64,000 nt of DNA from Nonomuraea candida (GCF_000725485.1 NZ_JOAG01000006.1:62001-126000); one strand, 5' to 3'. Shown: positions 15,411 through 24,423, counted from the stretch's first letter. Notes: generated from the letters alone by a model not told the origin. Made by a program: numbers and translations.

Positions 15411-16583
15411 ATGGCCGCTGGGCCCCGAAGATGGGGCGGCATGTGGGACGCCTTGCCCGACGCCGCGCGCTCCATCGTCAAGGAGCTGATCATCCACGGC
15501 CCGCAGTCCAGGACCGCGCTGGCCAAGACCCTGCACCTGTCGACCGGCAGCCTGACGCGCCTGACCAAGCCCATGGTCGACGCCGGGCTGCTCGTCGAGG
15601 GTGACGTGGTGCACGACCCCGTGAACGGCCGCCCGACCCGTCCCCTCGACGTGGCCGCGGGCGAGCACCGCTTCCTCGGGCTCAAGCTCACCGCCGACCG
15701 CGTCCACGCGGTCGTCACCGACCTGCGCGCCGAGGTCATCGCCGGCCGCGACGAGCCGATCGCCGACCACGACCCCGAGGCCGTGTGCCGCCAGGCCCGG
15801 CGGCTGCTGGACGAGCTGTCCGGCGGCGCGGGCGCGCCCGTGGGGGCCGGCGTCACGGTCGGCGGCAACGCCCGCGCCGCCACCCGGATCGGCGGCGAGC
15901 ACCTGGTGGACGCGCCCTACCTGGGCTGGTGGCAGGTGGAGCTGCGGCCGCTGATGGAGCGGGCGCTGGGCGTGCCGTGCGTGGTCACGAACGACGTTGC
16001 GGCGCTGGCGCACCAGCACCACTGGTTCGGCCCCGGGCGCGGGCTGCGCGACTTCGCGCTGGTCACGATCGGGGCGGGCATCGGCTACGCGCTCATCGTG
16101 CACGACCACCTGGTGGCCGCGACGGAGGCCGACCTGGGCATGTTCGGCCACATGGTGCTGCACCCCGGCGGGCCGATGTGCACCGAGGGGCACCGCGGCT
16201 GCGCGGCGGCGTACCTGTCGAGCTGGTCGATCGAGGGCGCGGCCGGGCTGGCGCTGCGGCGCGAGGTGACGTACGAGGAGGTCATGCGGCTGGCCGCGGC
16301 CGGCGACCGGGCGTGCCTGGCGCTCGTGCGCGAGGCCGCCCGCGCCCTCGGCAGGCTCATCGCGCAGGTCGCGACGATCTCCCTGGTCAAGACCGTGGTC
16401 CTGGCCGGGGAGGGCGTGGAGCTGGCGCGCATCGCCAAGGACGACCTGACCGCGTCGCTGACCGCCCAGCGGCGCGACGTGCCCGGCTCGGTCGACGTGG
16501 TGATCGAGGCGGACGACTTCCGCGAGTGGGCGCGCGGCGGCGCGGTGGTAGCCATCCAGAGTTTCGTCACGGGCAGCGACTAG
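15411..16583 (+). CDS. ROK-family transcriptional repressor
   Basis: A 390-residue regulator. Residues about 15-75 form a winged helix-turn-helix (MarR-like: RTALAKTLHLSTGSLTRLTKPMV), and the rest is a ROK sugar-binding/kinase-like domain with the ATP-fold GxGIGYALIV and the zinc-type motif CTEGHRGC, where the canonical second Cys is replaced. The kinase phosphate loop near GLKLTADRVHAV is degenerate, so it is a sensor rather than a kinase. It likely represses the divergent importer operon and the ManD gene in the absence of sugar. A GTG three nt upstream is an alternative start; GGGAGG precedes both. Confidence 0.87.
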   Translation: MAAGPRRWGGMWDALPDAARSIVKELIIHGPQSRTALAKTLHLSTGSLTRLTKPMVDAGLLVEGDVVHDPVNGRPTRPLDVAAGEHRFLGLKLTADRVHAVVTDLRAEVIAGRDEPIADHDPEAVCRQARRLLDELSGGAGAPVGAGVTVGGNARAATRIGGEHLVDAPYLGWWQVELRPLMERALGVPCVVTNDVAALAHQHHWFGPGRGLRDFALVTIGAGIGYALIVHDHLVAATEADLGMFGHMVLHPGGPMCTEGHRGCAAAYLSSWSIEGAAGLALRREVTYEEVMRLAAAGDRACLALVREAARALGRLIAQVATISLVKTVVLAGEGVELARIAKDDLTASLTAQRRDVPGSVDVVIEADDFREWARGGAVVAIQSFVTGSD

Positions 16584-16596
16584 GAGGAGGCGACAG

Positions 16597-16632
16597 GTGA
16601 GAGCGAGCGTACCGGAGCGGGGGGCGGCATGA
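16597..16632 (+). CDS. 11-codon micro-ORF between ROK and manD
   Basis: A strong AGGAGG ribosome-binding site lies right after the ROK stop, but it is placed for a GTG at 16597, not for manD. The resulting peptide [11 protein letters not shown] ends in a TGA that overlaps the manD ATG (ATGA, 16629-16632). The simplest reading is that ribosomes load here and re-initiate on manD. Confidence 0.4.
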   Translation: MRASVPERGAA

Positions 16633-17837
16633 GGATCACCGACGTCGAGGTCCTGGTGACCAGCCCCGGCCGCAACTTCGTGACCCTGCGCGTCCGCACC
16701 GACGAGGGCGTGCACGGCCTCGGCGACGCCACCCTCAACGGCCGCGAGCTGGCCGTCGCGTCCTACCTGCGCGACCACGTCGCGCCCTGCCTGATCGGGC
16801 GCAACCCGTTCCAGATCGAGGACATCTGGCAGTTCCTCTACCGGGGCGCCTACTGGCGGCGCGGCCCGGTCACGATGACCGCGATCGGCGCGGTGGACAT
16901 GGCGCTGTGGGACATCAAGGGCAAGGCCCTGAACGTGCCGGTCTACGAGCTGCTCGGCGGCGCGAGCCGGACCGGCGTGCTGGTGTACGGCCACGCCAGC
17001 GGCGCAAGCGCCGGCGAGGCCGTGGAGGCGGTCGGCCGCTACCTCGACCTGGGCTACAAGGCCGTGCGGGTGCAGGCCGGCGTGCCGGGGCTCACCGGCA
17101 CGTACGGGGTCGGCCGGGGCGAGCTGTTCTACGAGCCCGCCGAGGCCGGGCTGCCCGCCGAGGACGTCTGGAGCACGGAGAAGTACCTGGCCACGGTGCC
17201 GTCGCTGTTCGCCCGGGTGCGCGAGGAGTACGGCGACGAGGTGCACCTGCTGCACGACGCCCACCACCGGCTCACGCCCGTCCAGGCGGCCAGGCTGGGG
17301 CGGGAGCTGGAGCCGTACCGGCTGTTCTGGCTGGAGGACGTCGCGCCCGCCGAGCAGCAGGAGGCCTTCCGGCTCATCCGGCAGCACACCACGACGCCGC
17401 TGGCCGTCGGGGAGATCTTCAGCACCGTTCACGACGCGACCCTGCTGCTGCGCGAATACCTCATCGACTACCTGCGCATGACCGTGGTGCACGGCGGCGG
17501 CATCACCCACCTGCGCACCGCGGCCGCCTACGCCGACGTGCACCAGGTGCGCACCGGCTGCCACGGCGCCACCGACCTGTCACCCGTCACCATGGCCGCC
17601 GCGCTGCACTTCGACCTGTCGATCCCGAACTTCGGCATCCAGGAGTACATGCGCCACACGGCCGAGACCGACGAGGTCTTCCCGCACGCCTACACCTTCG
17701 CCGACGGCTACCTGCATCCCGGGGACGCGCCGGGGCTGGGGGTGGACTATCGGGACGATCTCGCGGAACGGTATCCGTACCGGCGGGCGTACCTGCCGGT
17801 CAGCCGGCTGGAGGACGGCACGATGTCCAACTGGTGA
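16629..17837 (+). CDS. manD: D-mannonate dehydratase (ManD-type enolase superfamily)
   Basis: A 402-residue mandelate-racemase/enolase-superfamily enzyme that dehydrates D-mannonate to 2-keto-3-deoxygluconate. Without any gap its key residues fall at the numbers known for characterised ManD: Arg147 and Tyr159 as the base pair, Asp210, Glu236 and Glu262 as Mg2+ ligands and His212 as acid. That exact match supports true ManD rather than a generic relative. Some family members have very low activity, and the neighbouring alpha-galactosidase points to a different sugar, so the physiological substrate remains open. It lies downstream of the ROK gene in the same operon. Confidence 0.88.
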   Translation: MRITDVEVLVTSPGRNFVTLRVRTDEGVHGLGDATLNGRELAVASYLRDHVAPCLIGRNPFQIEDIWQFLYRGAYWRRGPVTMTAIGAVDMALWDIKGKALNVPVYELLGGASRTGVLVYGHASGASAGEAVEAVGRYLDLGYKAVRVQAGVPGLTGTYGVGRGELFYEPAEAGLPAEDVWSTEKYLATVPSLFARVREEYGDEVHLLHDAHHRLTPVQAARLGRELEPYRLFWLEDVAPAEQQEAFRLIRQHTTTPLAVGEIFSTVHDATLLLREYLIDYLRMTVVHGGGITHLRTAAAYADVHQVRTGCHGATDLSPVTMAAALHFDLSIPNFGIQEYMRHTAETDEVFPHAYTFADGYLHPGDAPGLGVDYRDDLAERYPYRRAYLPVSRLEDGTMSNW

Positions 17838-17912
17838 GCGGGCGTGGCCGGATGGTGAGCGGGCGCGGCCCGGATGGTGAGCGGGCGCGGCCCGGATGGT
17901 GAGCGGGTGACG
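17833..17912. repeat. 22-bp tandem repeat starting in the manD stop
   Basis: Units of GGTGAGCGGGCGCGGCCCG plus GAT start near 17833, 17854, 17876 and 17898. The first copy contains the last codon and TGA of manD, and the array runs to the stop of the convergent phosphatase gene. Confidence 0.85.
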
Positions 17913-17914
17913 GG

Positions 17915-20092
17915 TCAGGGGCGGGTGCGGGCCAGGAGGAGGGCGACGTCGTCCTCGGCCGGCGCGTCGCCCAGCATCGCGTGGATCACCGAGCCGCACA
18001 GGCCCGCCAGCTCCACCGCTCCGGCCGCCCGCCCGGCCAGGGCGGCCCCGAGCCGGGCCATGCCCGCGTCGAGATCGGCCTGCCTGGTCTCGATCAGGCC
18101 GTCGGTGTAGAGGGCGAGCACGGTCCCGGCCGCCAGATCGAGGTCGAGGGAGCGGTAGGAGCCCAGGCCCAGGCCGATCGGGGTGCCGCTGGGCAGCCGC
18201 GGGAAGCTCACCTCCCCCGACGGGTCCACCACGGCGGGCGGCGGATGCCCGGCCGTCGCCATGGTGCAGCGCCGGGTGGCGGGGTCGTAGACGGCGTACA
18301 GGCAGGTCGCGCCGGCCGCCTCCGGCTCGGCGCAGGCGTCCACCGCCACCAGGTGGTCGAGGCGCGCGAGCAGCTCGGCCGGGGGCAGCTCCAGGTACGC
18401 CAGCGTGCGCACGGCGGTGCGCAGCCGGCCCATGGTGGCGGCGGCGTGGATGCCGTGCCCGGTCACGTCCCCCACGACCAGGGCGAGGCGGGAGCCGGGC
18501 AGGCGGATGGCGTCGTACCAGTCGCCGCCGACGCCTTCGTGCACGTCGGACGGCAGGTACCGGGAGGCCACCTCGACGGCGGCGCCGCCGGTCAGGTCGC
18601 GCGGCAGCAGGTCGCGCTGGAGCGCGAGCGCGGTGGTGCGCTCGCGCGTGTAGCGGCGCGCGTTGTCCAGGCTCAGCGCCGCCCTGGCGGCCAGTTCCTC
18701 GGCCAGGAGCAGGTCGTCCCTGGTGAACGGCGCCGGGTTGGCGTTGCGCACGAACACGGCGATGCCCAGCAGGTCGCCGCGCGCCTCGAGCGGGACGATG
18801 ATCAGCGTGTGCATGCCGGTGCGGCGGATGATCCGGGCGCGGTCGGGGTCCTGGTCGAGCCAGGTGCCGGGCGAGGTGTCCAGCACGGCCTCGAAGTGCG
18901 GCCGCCGCGAGGCCATGACCGTCGTGAACGGCGAGCGCGGCGGCACGAACACCGCCTGCCCGACCGGCCAGAGCGACTCGGGGATGCCGTCGTGGACCGA
19001 GGCCACGCCCGCCCGCCGGAAGACGGGGATGCTGACCTCCGTGGCGGCCAGCCGCTGCAGCGGCTCGGCGTCGGGGAGCGCCGCCTGCGACAGGTCCACG
19101 GTGACGTAGTCGGCGAGGACCGGCACGGCCAGGTCGGCCAGCTCCTGCGCGGTCTTGCCGACCTCCAGGGTGCTGCCGATCCGCACGCTGGCCTCGCGGA
19201 GCAGGGCCAGGCGGTCGCGCGCCCTGCTGTGGCTGATGTCCAGCGCCAGCGAGCACACGCCCAGCGGCCGGCCGTCCATGCCCTCCAGGCGGAAGAGCGA
19301 GGTGGACAGCGTACGCTCGGCGCGCCCGTCGGGGGAGGTCCAGCGGGCCTCGCGGTCGATCGAGGGAGTGCCGTCGGCCAGCACCCTGCGCATCGCCTCC
19401 TGGGCGGCCTCGGTGTCCGTGCCCGGGATGGGGTCGGCCAGGGAGCGGCCGAGCCGGTAGTGGGGGAAGACGGTGTTCAGGCGCTCGGCGGCCGGGTTCA
19501 GCCAGACGCAGCGCAGGTCCCTGTCCCAGATGGCCATGGCCACGGGGAAGCGGCTGATGAGCGCGCCCAGCAGGGTGCCCGTGCCGCCGGACAGGTCGCC
19601 GGCGGCGGGGGTGGCCGCCACGAGCCAGGCGTCGCCGGCCTCGGCGGTGGACAGCGGGGTGATCTCGGCCCGCACCAGGAGCGGATCGCCGTCCCGCCGC
19701 CGCACCTCCACCAGCCCGGCCCGCTCCTCCCCCACCGCGAGCCTGCGCCCCTCCCCCGCCCCGGACCTCCGCTGCTCCCCTTCCTCGGGCGCTCGCTGCT
19801 CCCCTTCCCCGGAACCTCGGTGCTCGCCCTCCGGCCCTCGGTGCTCGCCTTCCTCCGGCCCTCGGTGCTCGCTTTCCCCGGGACCTGCGGCGGGGTGGCC
19901 GGTGCGGTCCTCGTGGCCGGCGGGCGGGAGGAGGATCGTGGCGGAGCGGCCGAGTACGGCGGTGGCGGGGTAGCCGGTGAGCTCCTCCGCGGCCCGCGTC
20001 CAGCCGATCACGACGCCTTGCGCGTCGATCACGGCGACCGCCGGGAACGCTCCTTCTGACGTGCTGCCGGGTGCGCCCATGTGATCACCCAT
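17915..20092 (-). CDS. PAS-PAS-GAF-SpoIIE (PP2C-type) serine phosphatase
   Basis: A 725-residue signalling protein. A first PAS domain begins at about 15 but is split by a 50-residue Glu/Gly/Arg-rich repeat (about 60-120); a second PAS covers about 165-285, a GAF domain about 290-455, and the SpoIIE phosphatase domain the rest, with metal-binding GGDWYD and GDVTGHG and the late EDDVALLL. Such proteins dephosphorylate anti-sigma-factor antagonists in partner-switching pathways. The RsbW-like proteins at 23172 and 32571 are possible pathway partners. No membrane segment is present. ATG 20092 is used; another ATG lies 12 nt further in. Confidence 0.88.
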   Translation of the reverse strand: MGDHMGAPGSTSEGAFPAVAVIDAQGVVIGWTRAAEELTGYPATAVLGRSATILLPPAGHEDRTGHPAAGPGESEHRGPEEGEHRGPEGEHRGSGEGEQRAPEEGEQRRSGAGEGRRLAVGEERAGLVEVRRRDGDPLLVRAEITPLSTAEAGDAWLVAATPAAGDLSGGTGTLLGALISRFPVAMAIWDRDLRCVWLNPAAERLNTVFPHYRLGRSLADPIPGTDTEAAQEAMRRVLADGTPSIDREARWTSPDGRAERTLSTSLFRLEGMDGRPLGVCSLALDISHSRARDRLALLREASVRIGSTLEVGKTAQELADLAVPVLADYVTVDLSQAALPDAEPLQRLAATEVSIPVFRRAGVASVHDGIPESLWPVGQAVFVPPRSPFTTVMASRRPHFEAVLDTSPGTWLDQDPDRARIIRRTGMHTLIIVPLEARGDLLGIAVFVRNANPAPFTRDDLLLAEELAARAALSLDNARRYTRERTTALALQRDLLPRDLTGGAAVEVASRYLPSDVHEGVGGDWYDAIRLPGSRLALVVGDVTGHGIHAAATMGRLRTAVRTLAYLELPPAELLARLDHLVAVDACAEPEAAGATCLYAVYDPATRRCTMATAGHPPPAVVDPSGEVSFPRLPSGTPIGLGLGSYRSLDLDLAAGTVLALYTDGLIETRQADLDAGMARLGAALAGRAAGAVELAGLCGSVIHAMLGDAPAEDDVALLLARTRP
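19750..19885. repeat. In-frame minisatellite encoding the Glu/Gly/Arg repeat in the PAS domain
   Basis: Irregular 24-30-bp units rich in CCTCGGTGCTCGC encode units such as GEHRGPEE and GEQRAPEE on the minus strand. All unit-length differences are multiples of three, so the phosphatase frame is kept. Confidence 0.8.
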
Positions 20093-20257
20093 CCGCGCTC
20101 GAAATCGAGCCTCACCGAGCCCAGAATAGCCGCGCCGACCTGCGCGGATCGCCCCCTTGACCAAGCCTTGTCCCGACATATGCGCACACGCGCCCCTCAC
20201 CCCCGGCCACCCCCGGGCCCGCGCCACATCGCCCGGCTCGGAGGGGGCCGGGTTCGC

Positions 20258-20400
20258 GACGGGGCGCCCTCGTTCGCGGCGCGGTGGCCGGGCGCGTCAC
20301 GGGGCCGCCTCGTTCACGAACGCGGTGGCCCGGTGCGTCACTGGGGCCGCCTCGTTCACGGCGTGGGGCCCGGGCGCGTCACTGCGCGGCCTCGTTCACG
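20258..20400. repeat. 41-bp tandem repeat ending in the P-type ATPase 3' end
   Basis: Copies start at 20295, 20336 and 20377 (core CGTCACTGGGGCCGCCTCGT), with a diverged copy further left. The last copy contains the stop and final codons (VNEAAQ) of the ATPase gene, so the array looks like serial copying of that gene's 3' end into the intergenic region. Confidence 0.88.
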
Positions 20401-22436
20401 GCGCGGCGCCAGGCGGCGTCGCGGAGGAGGCGGAGGCCGTTGAGGCCGACGATGATCGTGGAGCCCTCGTGACCGGCCACGCCCAGGGGCAGGGGCAGCT
20501 CGCCGAACAGGTCCCAGGCGACCAGCACCCCGATGAAGGCGGCGGCGATGACGAGGTTGGCCACGACCAACCGGCGGGCGCGGCGGGCGAGGGCGATCAC
20601 GGCGGGCACGGCGGCGGGCTCGTCGCGGGTGATGACGGCGTCGGCGGTGTCCAGGGCGAGGTCCGCGCCGGTGCCGCCCATGGCCAGGCCGGTGTGGGCG
20701 GCGGCCATGGCGGGCGCGTCGTTGACGCCGTCGCCGACGAGCGCCACGCGGCCGCCGTCCGCCTGCAGCTCGCGCACCGCGGCCACCTTGTCCTCCGGCA
20801 GCAGCCCCGCCCGCACGTCGTCGATCCCCACCTCGGCCGCCACCCGGCGCGCCGCGGCGGCGTTGTCCCCGGTGAGCAGGACCGGCGGGGCTCCGGTCAG
20901 CTCGCGCAGGCGGGCGACGGCGCCGGCGGCTCCCGGGCGTACCTGGTCGGACAGGGCGAGCACCCCCGCCGGAACCCCGTCCACCAGCACCACCACGGCG
21001 CTGTGCCCGTCCGCCTCCATCGCGGCGACGACCGCCCGCACCTCCGCGTCCACCGCCGCGTCATCCGGGCCGCCCGCCTCGCGCACCGCCGCCCCGTCAG
21101 GGCCGCCCGCGGGCGTCGGGATGGGGGTGGGGGCGGTGGGCTCGGGCGTCAGCAGGCGGGACGGGCTGCCGACCGCCACGTGACGGCCGCCGACGAGGGC
21201 GCGGACGCCGCGCCCCGGCACCGAGGCGAACTCCTCCGCCTCCGGGACGGTGAGGCCGGCCTCGATCGCGGCCCGTACGACGGCGCGGCCGAGCGGATGC
21301 TCGGAGCCGCGTTCCGCCGCCGCGGCCAGGGCGAGCAGCTCGTCCCCGGTCAGGCCCGCGCCGGGCAGCGTGCGGAGGCCGCCGAGGCGCGGCCGGCCCT
21401 CGGTCAGGGTGCCGGTCTTGTCGAAGGCCGTACGGGTGACGGTGCCCAGTCGCTCCATCACCACAGCCGACTTGACCAGCACCCCGTGCCGGCCGGCGGT
21501 GGCGATGGCGGCCAGCAGCGGTGGCATGGTGGCCAGCACCACCGCGCACGGCGAGGCCACGATCATGAACGTCATCGCCCTGAGCAGGCTGTCCTGCGCC
21601 GCGACCCCGAACAGCAGCGGGATCGCGAACAACGCGACGGTGGCCGCGACCATGGCCACGGAGTAGCGCTGCTCGACCTTCTCGATGAAGAGCTGGGTCC
21701 TGGCCTTGGTCGCGCTCGCCCGTGCCACCATGGCCACGATCCGGGCGATGACGGTGTCGGAGGCGGAGCGGGTGACGCGGACGCGGAGCGCGCCGGTGCC
21801 GTTCAGGGTGCCGGCGAACACCTCGTCGCCCGGCCCCTTGTCCACGGGCAGTCCCTCGCCGGTGATGCTCGCCTGGTCCACCTCGCCGGCGCCGCCGATC
21901 ACCTGCCCGTCGGCGCCGATCCGCTCGCCGGGGCGCACCAGGATCAGGTCGCCGGGCCGGAGCTCCGCCGCGTCCACCGTCTCCTCCCCCGCCGCCGTCA
22001 GCCGGGTGGCCCGCTCGGGGGCGAGGTCCAGCAGGCCGCGTACGGAGTCCTCGGTGCGCTTGGTCGCGACGGCCTCCAGCGCGCCGGAGGTGGCGAAGAT
22101 GACGATGAGCAGCGCGCCGTCGAAGACCTGCCCGATGGCGGCGGCCCCGATCGCGGCGACGACCATGAGCAGGTCCACGTCCAGCGTGCGCTCGCGCAGG
22201 GCGCGCAGGCCCGACCAGCCGGGCTCCCAGCCGCCGGCGGCGTAGCAGGCCAGGTAGAGGGCCCACCACGACCAGGGCGGCGCGCCGGCGAGCTGCGCGA
22301 TGCCGCCGAGCGCGAACAGCGCGGTGGCCGCCGCCGCCCAGCGCACCTCGGGCAGCGACCACGCCCCCGCCCACCACCCCGTTCCGCCCCGGCTCGCGGT
22401 ACGCGGCGCGGGGGCGGTCTCCAGATCGATTGTCAC
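20379..22436 (-). CDS. P1B-4-type heavy-metal-transporting ATPase (Co/Ni/Fe/Zn class)
   Basis: A 685-residue membrane pump. It has the actuator motif TGEG (192-195), the transmembrane metal site SPC (295-297), the phosphorylated DKTGT (Asp339), the GSEHP motif, GDGVND, and HEGST in the last helix region (His656). SPC combined with HEGST/HEGGT is the signature of the P1B-4 (CoaT/CtpD) group. There is no N-terminal Cys-rich metal-binding domain. The divergent ArsR-type sensor supports metal-induced efflux. The GTG at 22436 is chosen; an upstream ATG at 22457 would lie inside the operator palindrome. Confidence 0.88.
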   Translation of the reverse strand: MTIDLETAPAPRTASRGGTGWWAGAWSLPEVRWAAAATALFALGGIAQLAGAPPWSWWALYLACYAAGGWEPGWSGLRALRERTLDVDLLMVVAAIGAAAIGQVFDGALLIVIFATSGALEAVATKRTEDSVRGLLDLAPERATRLTAAGEETVDAAELRPGDLILVRPGERIGADGQVIGGAGEVDQASITGEGLPVDKGPGDEVFAGTLNGTGALRVRVTRSASDTVIARIVAMVARASATKARTQLFIEKVEQRYSVAMVAATVALFAIPLLFGVAAQDSLLRAMTFMIVASPCAVVLATMPPLLAAIATAGRHGVLVKSAVVMERLGTVTRTAFDKTGTLTEGRPRLGGLRTLPGAGLTGDELLALAAAAERGSEHPLGRAVVRAAIEAGLTVPEAEEFASVPGRGVRALVGGRHVAVGSPSRLLTPEPTAPTPIPTPAGGPDGAAVREAGGPDDAAVDAEVRAVVAAMEADGHSAVVVLVDGVPAGVLALSDQVRPGAAGAVARLRELTGAPPVLLTGDNAAAARRVAAEVGIDDVRAGLLPEDKVAAVRELQADGGRVALVGDGVNDAPAMAAAHTGLAMGGTGADLALDTADAVITRDEPAAVPAVIALARRARRLVVANLVIAAAFIGVLVAWDLFGELPLPLGVAGHEGSTIIVGLNGLRLLRDAAWRRAVNEAAQ

Positions 22437-22448
22437 GCTGGCATCGTA

Positions 22449-22458
22449 TATGCGCATA
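22449..22458. promoter_or_regulatory. Palindrome in the metal-ATPase/ArsR divergent promoter
   Basis: TATGCGCATA is a perfect 10-bp palindrome in an AT-rich island (22444-22476) between the two divergent genes and is the natural candidate for ArsR binding. For the ArsR gene a TATGCT box lies at 22491-22496, 6 nt before the ATG, suggesting a leaderless transcript. Confidence 0.5.
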
Positions 22459-22502
22459 CACGCAGATAAGCAAACAGGGGGGCCCGGGGCTATGCTGGCG
22501 GC

Positions 22503-22883
22503 ATGCACACGTCGCTGCCGGACTTCGACATGCCCACCGAGGAGCAGGTGCATCTGGCCGCCGAGTCGTTCCGGCTCCTGTCCGACCCCACCAGGATCAA
22601 GATCCTCTGGGCGTTGCTGCAGGGCGAGTCCTCCGTCGCCTGCCTGGCCGAGCTCGCCGACGCCGCCCCCGCCGCCGTCAGCCAGCACCTCGCCAAGCTG
22701 CGCCTGGCCGGGCTGGTCAAGGGGCGGCGCGAGGGCACGTTCGTCTACTACACGGCGGCCGACGAGCACGTGCGCCGCCTGCTGACCCAGGGCCTCTACC
22801 ACGCCGACCACCTCGACCGCGCCGACTCCCACGACGGGAACGGCCCGCCCGAACCGGCCCGCACCCCCGGCCGCTCCCGCTGA
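22503..22883 (+). CDS. ArsR/SmtB-family metal-sensing repressor
   Basis: A 126-residue winged-helix repressor. The DNA-recognition helix is in the segment DAAPAAVSQHLAKLRLAGLV and the wing in GRREGTFVYYTA. The C-terminal helix 5 carries DEHVRRLLTQGLYHADHLD, giving an Asp/His set typical of the alpha-5 metal site of NmtR/CzrA-like sensors of Ni, Co or Zn. There are no Cys pairs of the ArsR type in helix 3. It most likely represses the divergent P1B-4 ATPase and itself. The ATG is only 6 nt after a TATGCT box. Confidence 0.88.
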   Translation: MHTSLPDFDMPTEEQVHLAAESFRLLSDPTRIKILWALLQGESSVACLAELADAAPAAVSQHLAKLRLAGLVKGRREGTFVYYTAADEHVRRLLTQGLYHADHLDRADSHDGNGPPEPARTPGRSR

Positions 22884-22904
22884 CCCGGCCACCCCCGCTG
22901 ACCC

Positions 22905-22968
22905 GGCCGCCCGCCGAACCGGCTGCCCGCCGAACCGGCCGCCCGCCGAACCGGCTGCCCGCCGAACC
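22905..22968. repeat. 16-bp tandem repeat, four copies
   Basis: Units alternate between GGCCGCCCGCCGAACC and GGCTGCCCGCCGAACC at 22905, 22921, 22937 and 22953, just after the ArsR gene. Confidence 0.92.
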
Positions 22969-23171
22969 GACCACCGGAGCCGCCCCACGCTCGACGGTCA
23001 CCGGCCGCCCGCACGTGCACGCAAGACTTCCGGCGGCGATGGGCAGCCGTGCGACCTGCGGGTTCACGACGAGATCGGTGATCGTTCCCGGCGCGGGGTT
23101 TGAGGATCTCCCGCGGGGAAAGCACCTGGAGGGCCCGTGGACTCTCCCGGCCCTCGACGGGCGAAACGATC

Positions 23172-23609
23172 ATGGATATCGAGTGTGAACTGCGCTGTCC
23201 CATCACGGCCGACCTCGGCCTGGTCCGGAGCCTGCTCCGCATCCACGCCGGTCACGGCGAGCTGCCGCTCCGGCGGCTGGAGGATCTGGTGCTGGCCGTG
23301 AACGAGGCGGTCACCAACGTCCTCGACCACGGCGGCGGCGCGGGCACCGTCACCGCGCGCACCACCGGCGAGCGGATCGTGGTGGAGATCCTCGACGTCG
23401 CCGGCGGGCTGACCCACGAGCACCTGGCGGCGGCCGAGCTGGACCCGACCGCCTCGCACGGGTACGGCCTGTGGATGATCCAGCACCTGTGCGACGAGGT
23501 CACGCTCGAACAGACCGCCGCGGGCTCGCTGCTGACCCTGGCCGTGCACCGCCACCCGGCCGCCGCCACCCTCCGCGCGGCGGAGCACCCGCTCCTCCAG
23601 CCGGCCTGA
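23172..23609 (+). CDS. RsbW-like ATP-binding protein (anti-sigma/serine kinase family)
   Basis: A 145-residue GHKL-fold protein. The N-box is NEAVTNVLDHG, the G1 box is EILDVAGG-like and the G2 region is HGYGLWMI. Such small proteins usually bind an anti-anti-sigma factor or a sigma factor in partner-switching networks and phosphorylate the former. ATG 23172 lies 63 nt after a possible SigB-like element (GGTTTGAGG, then GCGGGGAAAG), suggesting stress-sigma control; this is tentative. No sigma factor or antagonist is adjacent. Confidence 0.8.
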   Translation: MDIECELRCPITADLGLVRSLLRIHAGHGELPLRRLEDLVLAVNEAVTNVLDHGGGAGTVTARTTGERIVVEILDVAGGLTHEHLAAAELDPTASHGYGLWMIQHLCDEVTLEQTAAGSLLTLAVHRHPAAATLRAAEHPLLQPA

Positions 23610-23720
23610 CCCCGCACCGGCGAGGCCCCCGGCCACGAACCCCGCTCCTTCAACCGGCCTGACCCCGCACGGGCGAAACCTCCGGCCACGAACCCGCTCC
23701 CCCGACCGGCCTGACCCCGG
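23601..23720. repeat. 52/53-bp repeat, three copies, seeded by a gene 3' end
   Basis: CCGGCCTGACCCCG recurs at 23601, 23654 and 23706 with similar flanks. The first copy includes the final codons and TGA of the RsbW-like gene. Confidence 0.85.
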
Positions 23721-23745
23721 CGCCCGGCCGGGCTAGTTTCGTACC

Positions 23746-24423
23746 ATGCGCAACACGGGAACGGGCCCCGGCCCCATCACCCCCGACGGTTCCCCCGTCG
23801 ACTTCTACAGCCTGCTCGACCCCACCGGCGAACCCGAGATCGTCGCCCAGGTCACCCCGCCCGGCGGCTCCGTCCTGGAGCTGGGCGCGGGCGTCGGGCG
23901 GGTCACGCACCCGCTCGTCGCCCTCGGCTTCCAGGTGGTGGCCGTGGACGAGTCCGCCGAGATGCTCGCCCGGGTGCGCGGCGCCCGCACCGTCCGGGCC
24001 CGCGTGCAGGACCTGCGGCTCGGCGAGCGCTTCGACACGGTCATGCTGGCCTCCCAGCTCGTCAACACGGCGGACGAGAGCCACCGGCAGGACCTGCTGG
24101 CCGCCTGCGCCCGGCACGTCAAGCCGGGCGGCGCGGTGCTGATCCAGTGGATGCCCGCCGAGGCGCACGACCGCTGGCACGTCGGCATGGGGCGCCGCGA
24201 CGGCGACATCTCGATCACGATGGCGGCCGTCGAGGAGGTCTCACCCGGCGTGTACGAGGCCACGATGCGCTACACGCACGGCGAGGACCAGGTGTGGACC
24301 CAGTCGTTCTCCTCCCGCCGGCTCACGGACGACGACCTGGCCAGGGCGCTGGCGGCCGAGGGGCTGCGGCTGAACCGCTTCCTCACCGAGGACCGCACGT
24401 GGGTGGCGGCCGTCCTCAGCTGA
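23746..24423 (+). CDS. Class I SAM-dependent methyltransferase
   Basis: A 225-residue protein with the AdoMet-binding motif I VLELGAGVGRVT, followed by the acidic post-I strand VVAVDES and motif II-like RFDTVMLAS. The C-terminal half (acceptor site) has no recognisable family signature, so small molecule, lipid or protein targets are all possible. The ATG is 6 nt after a TAGTTT box at 23734-23739, consistent with leaderless transcription. It is the only gene in its transcription unit as far as can be seen. Confidence 0.82.
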   Translation: MRNTGTGPGPITPDGSPVDFYSLLDPTGEPEIVAQVTPPGGSVLELGAGVGRVTHPLVALGFQVVAVDESAEMLARVRGARTVRARVQDLRLGERFDTVMLASQLVNTADESHRQDLLAACARHVKPGGAVLIQWMPAEAHDRWHVGMGRRDGDISITMAAVEEVSPGVYEATMRYTHGEDQVWTQSFSSRRLTDDDLARALAAEGLRLNRFLTEDRTWVAAVLS

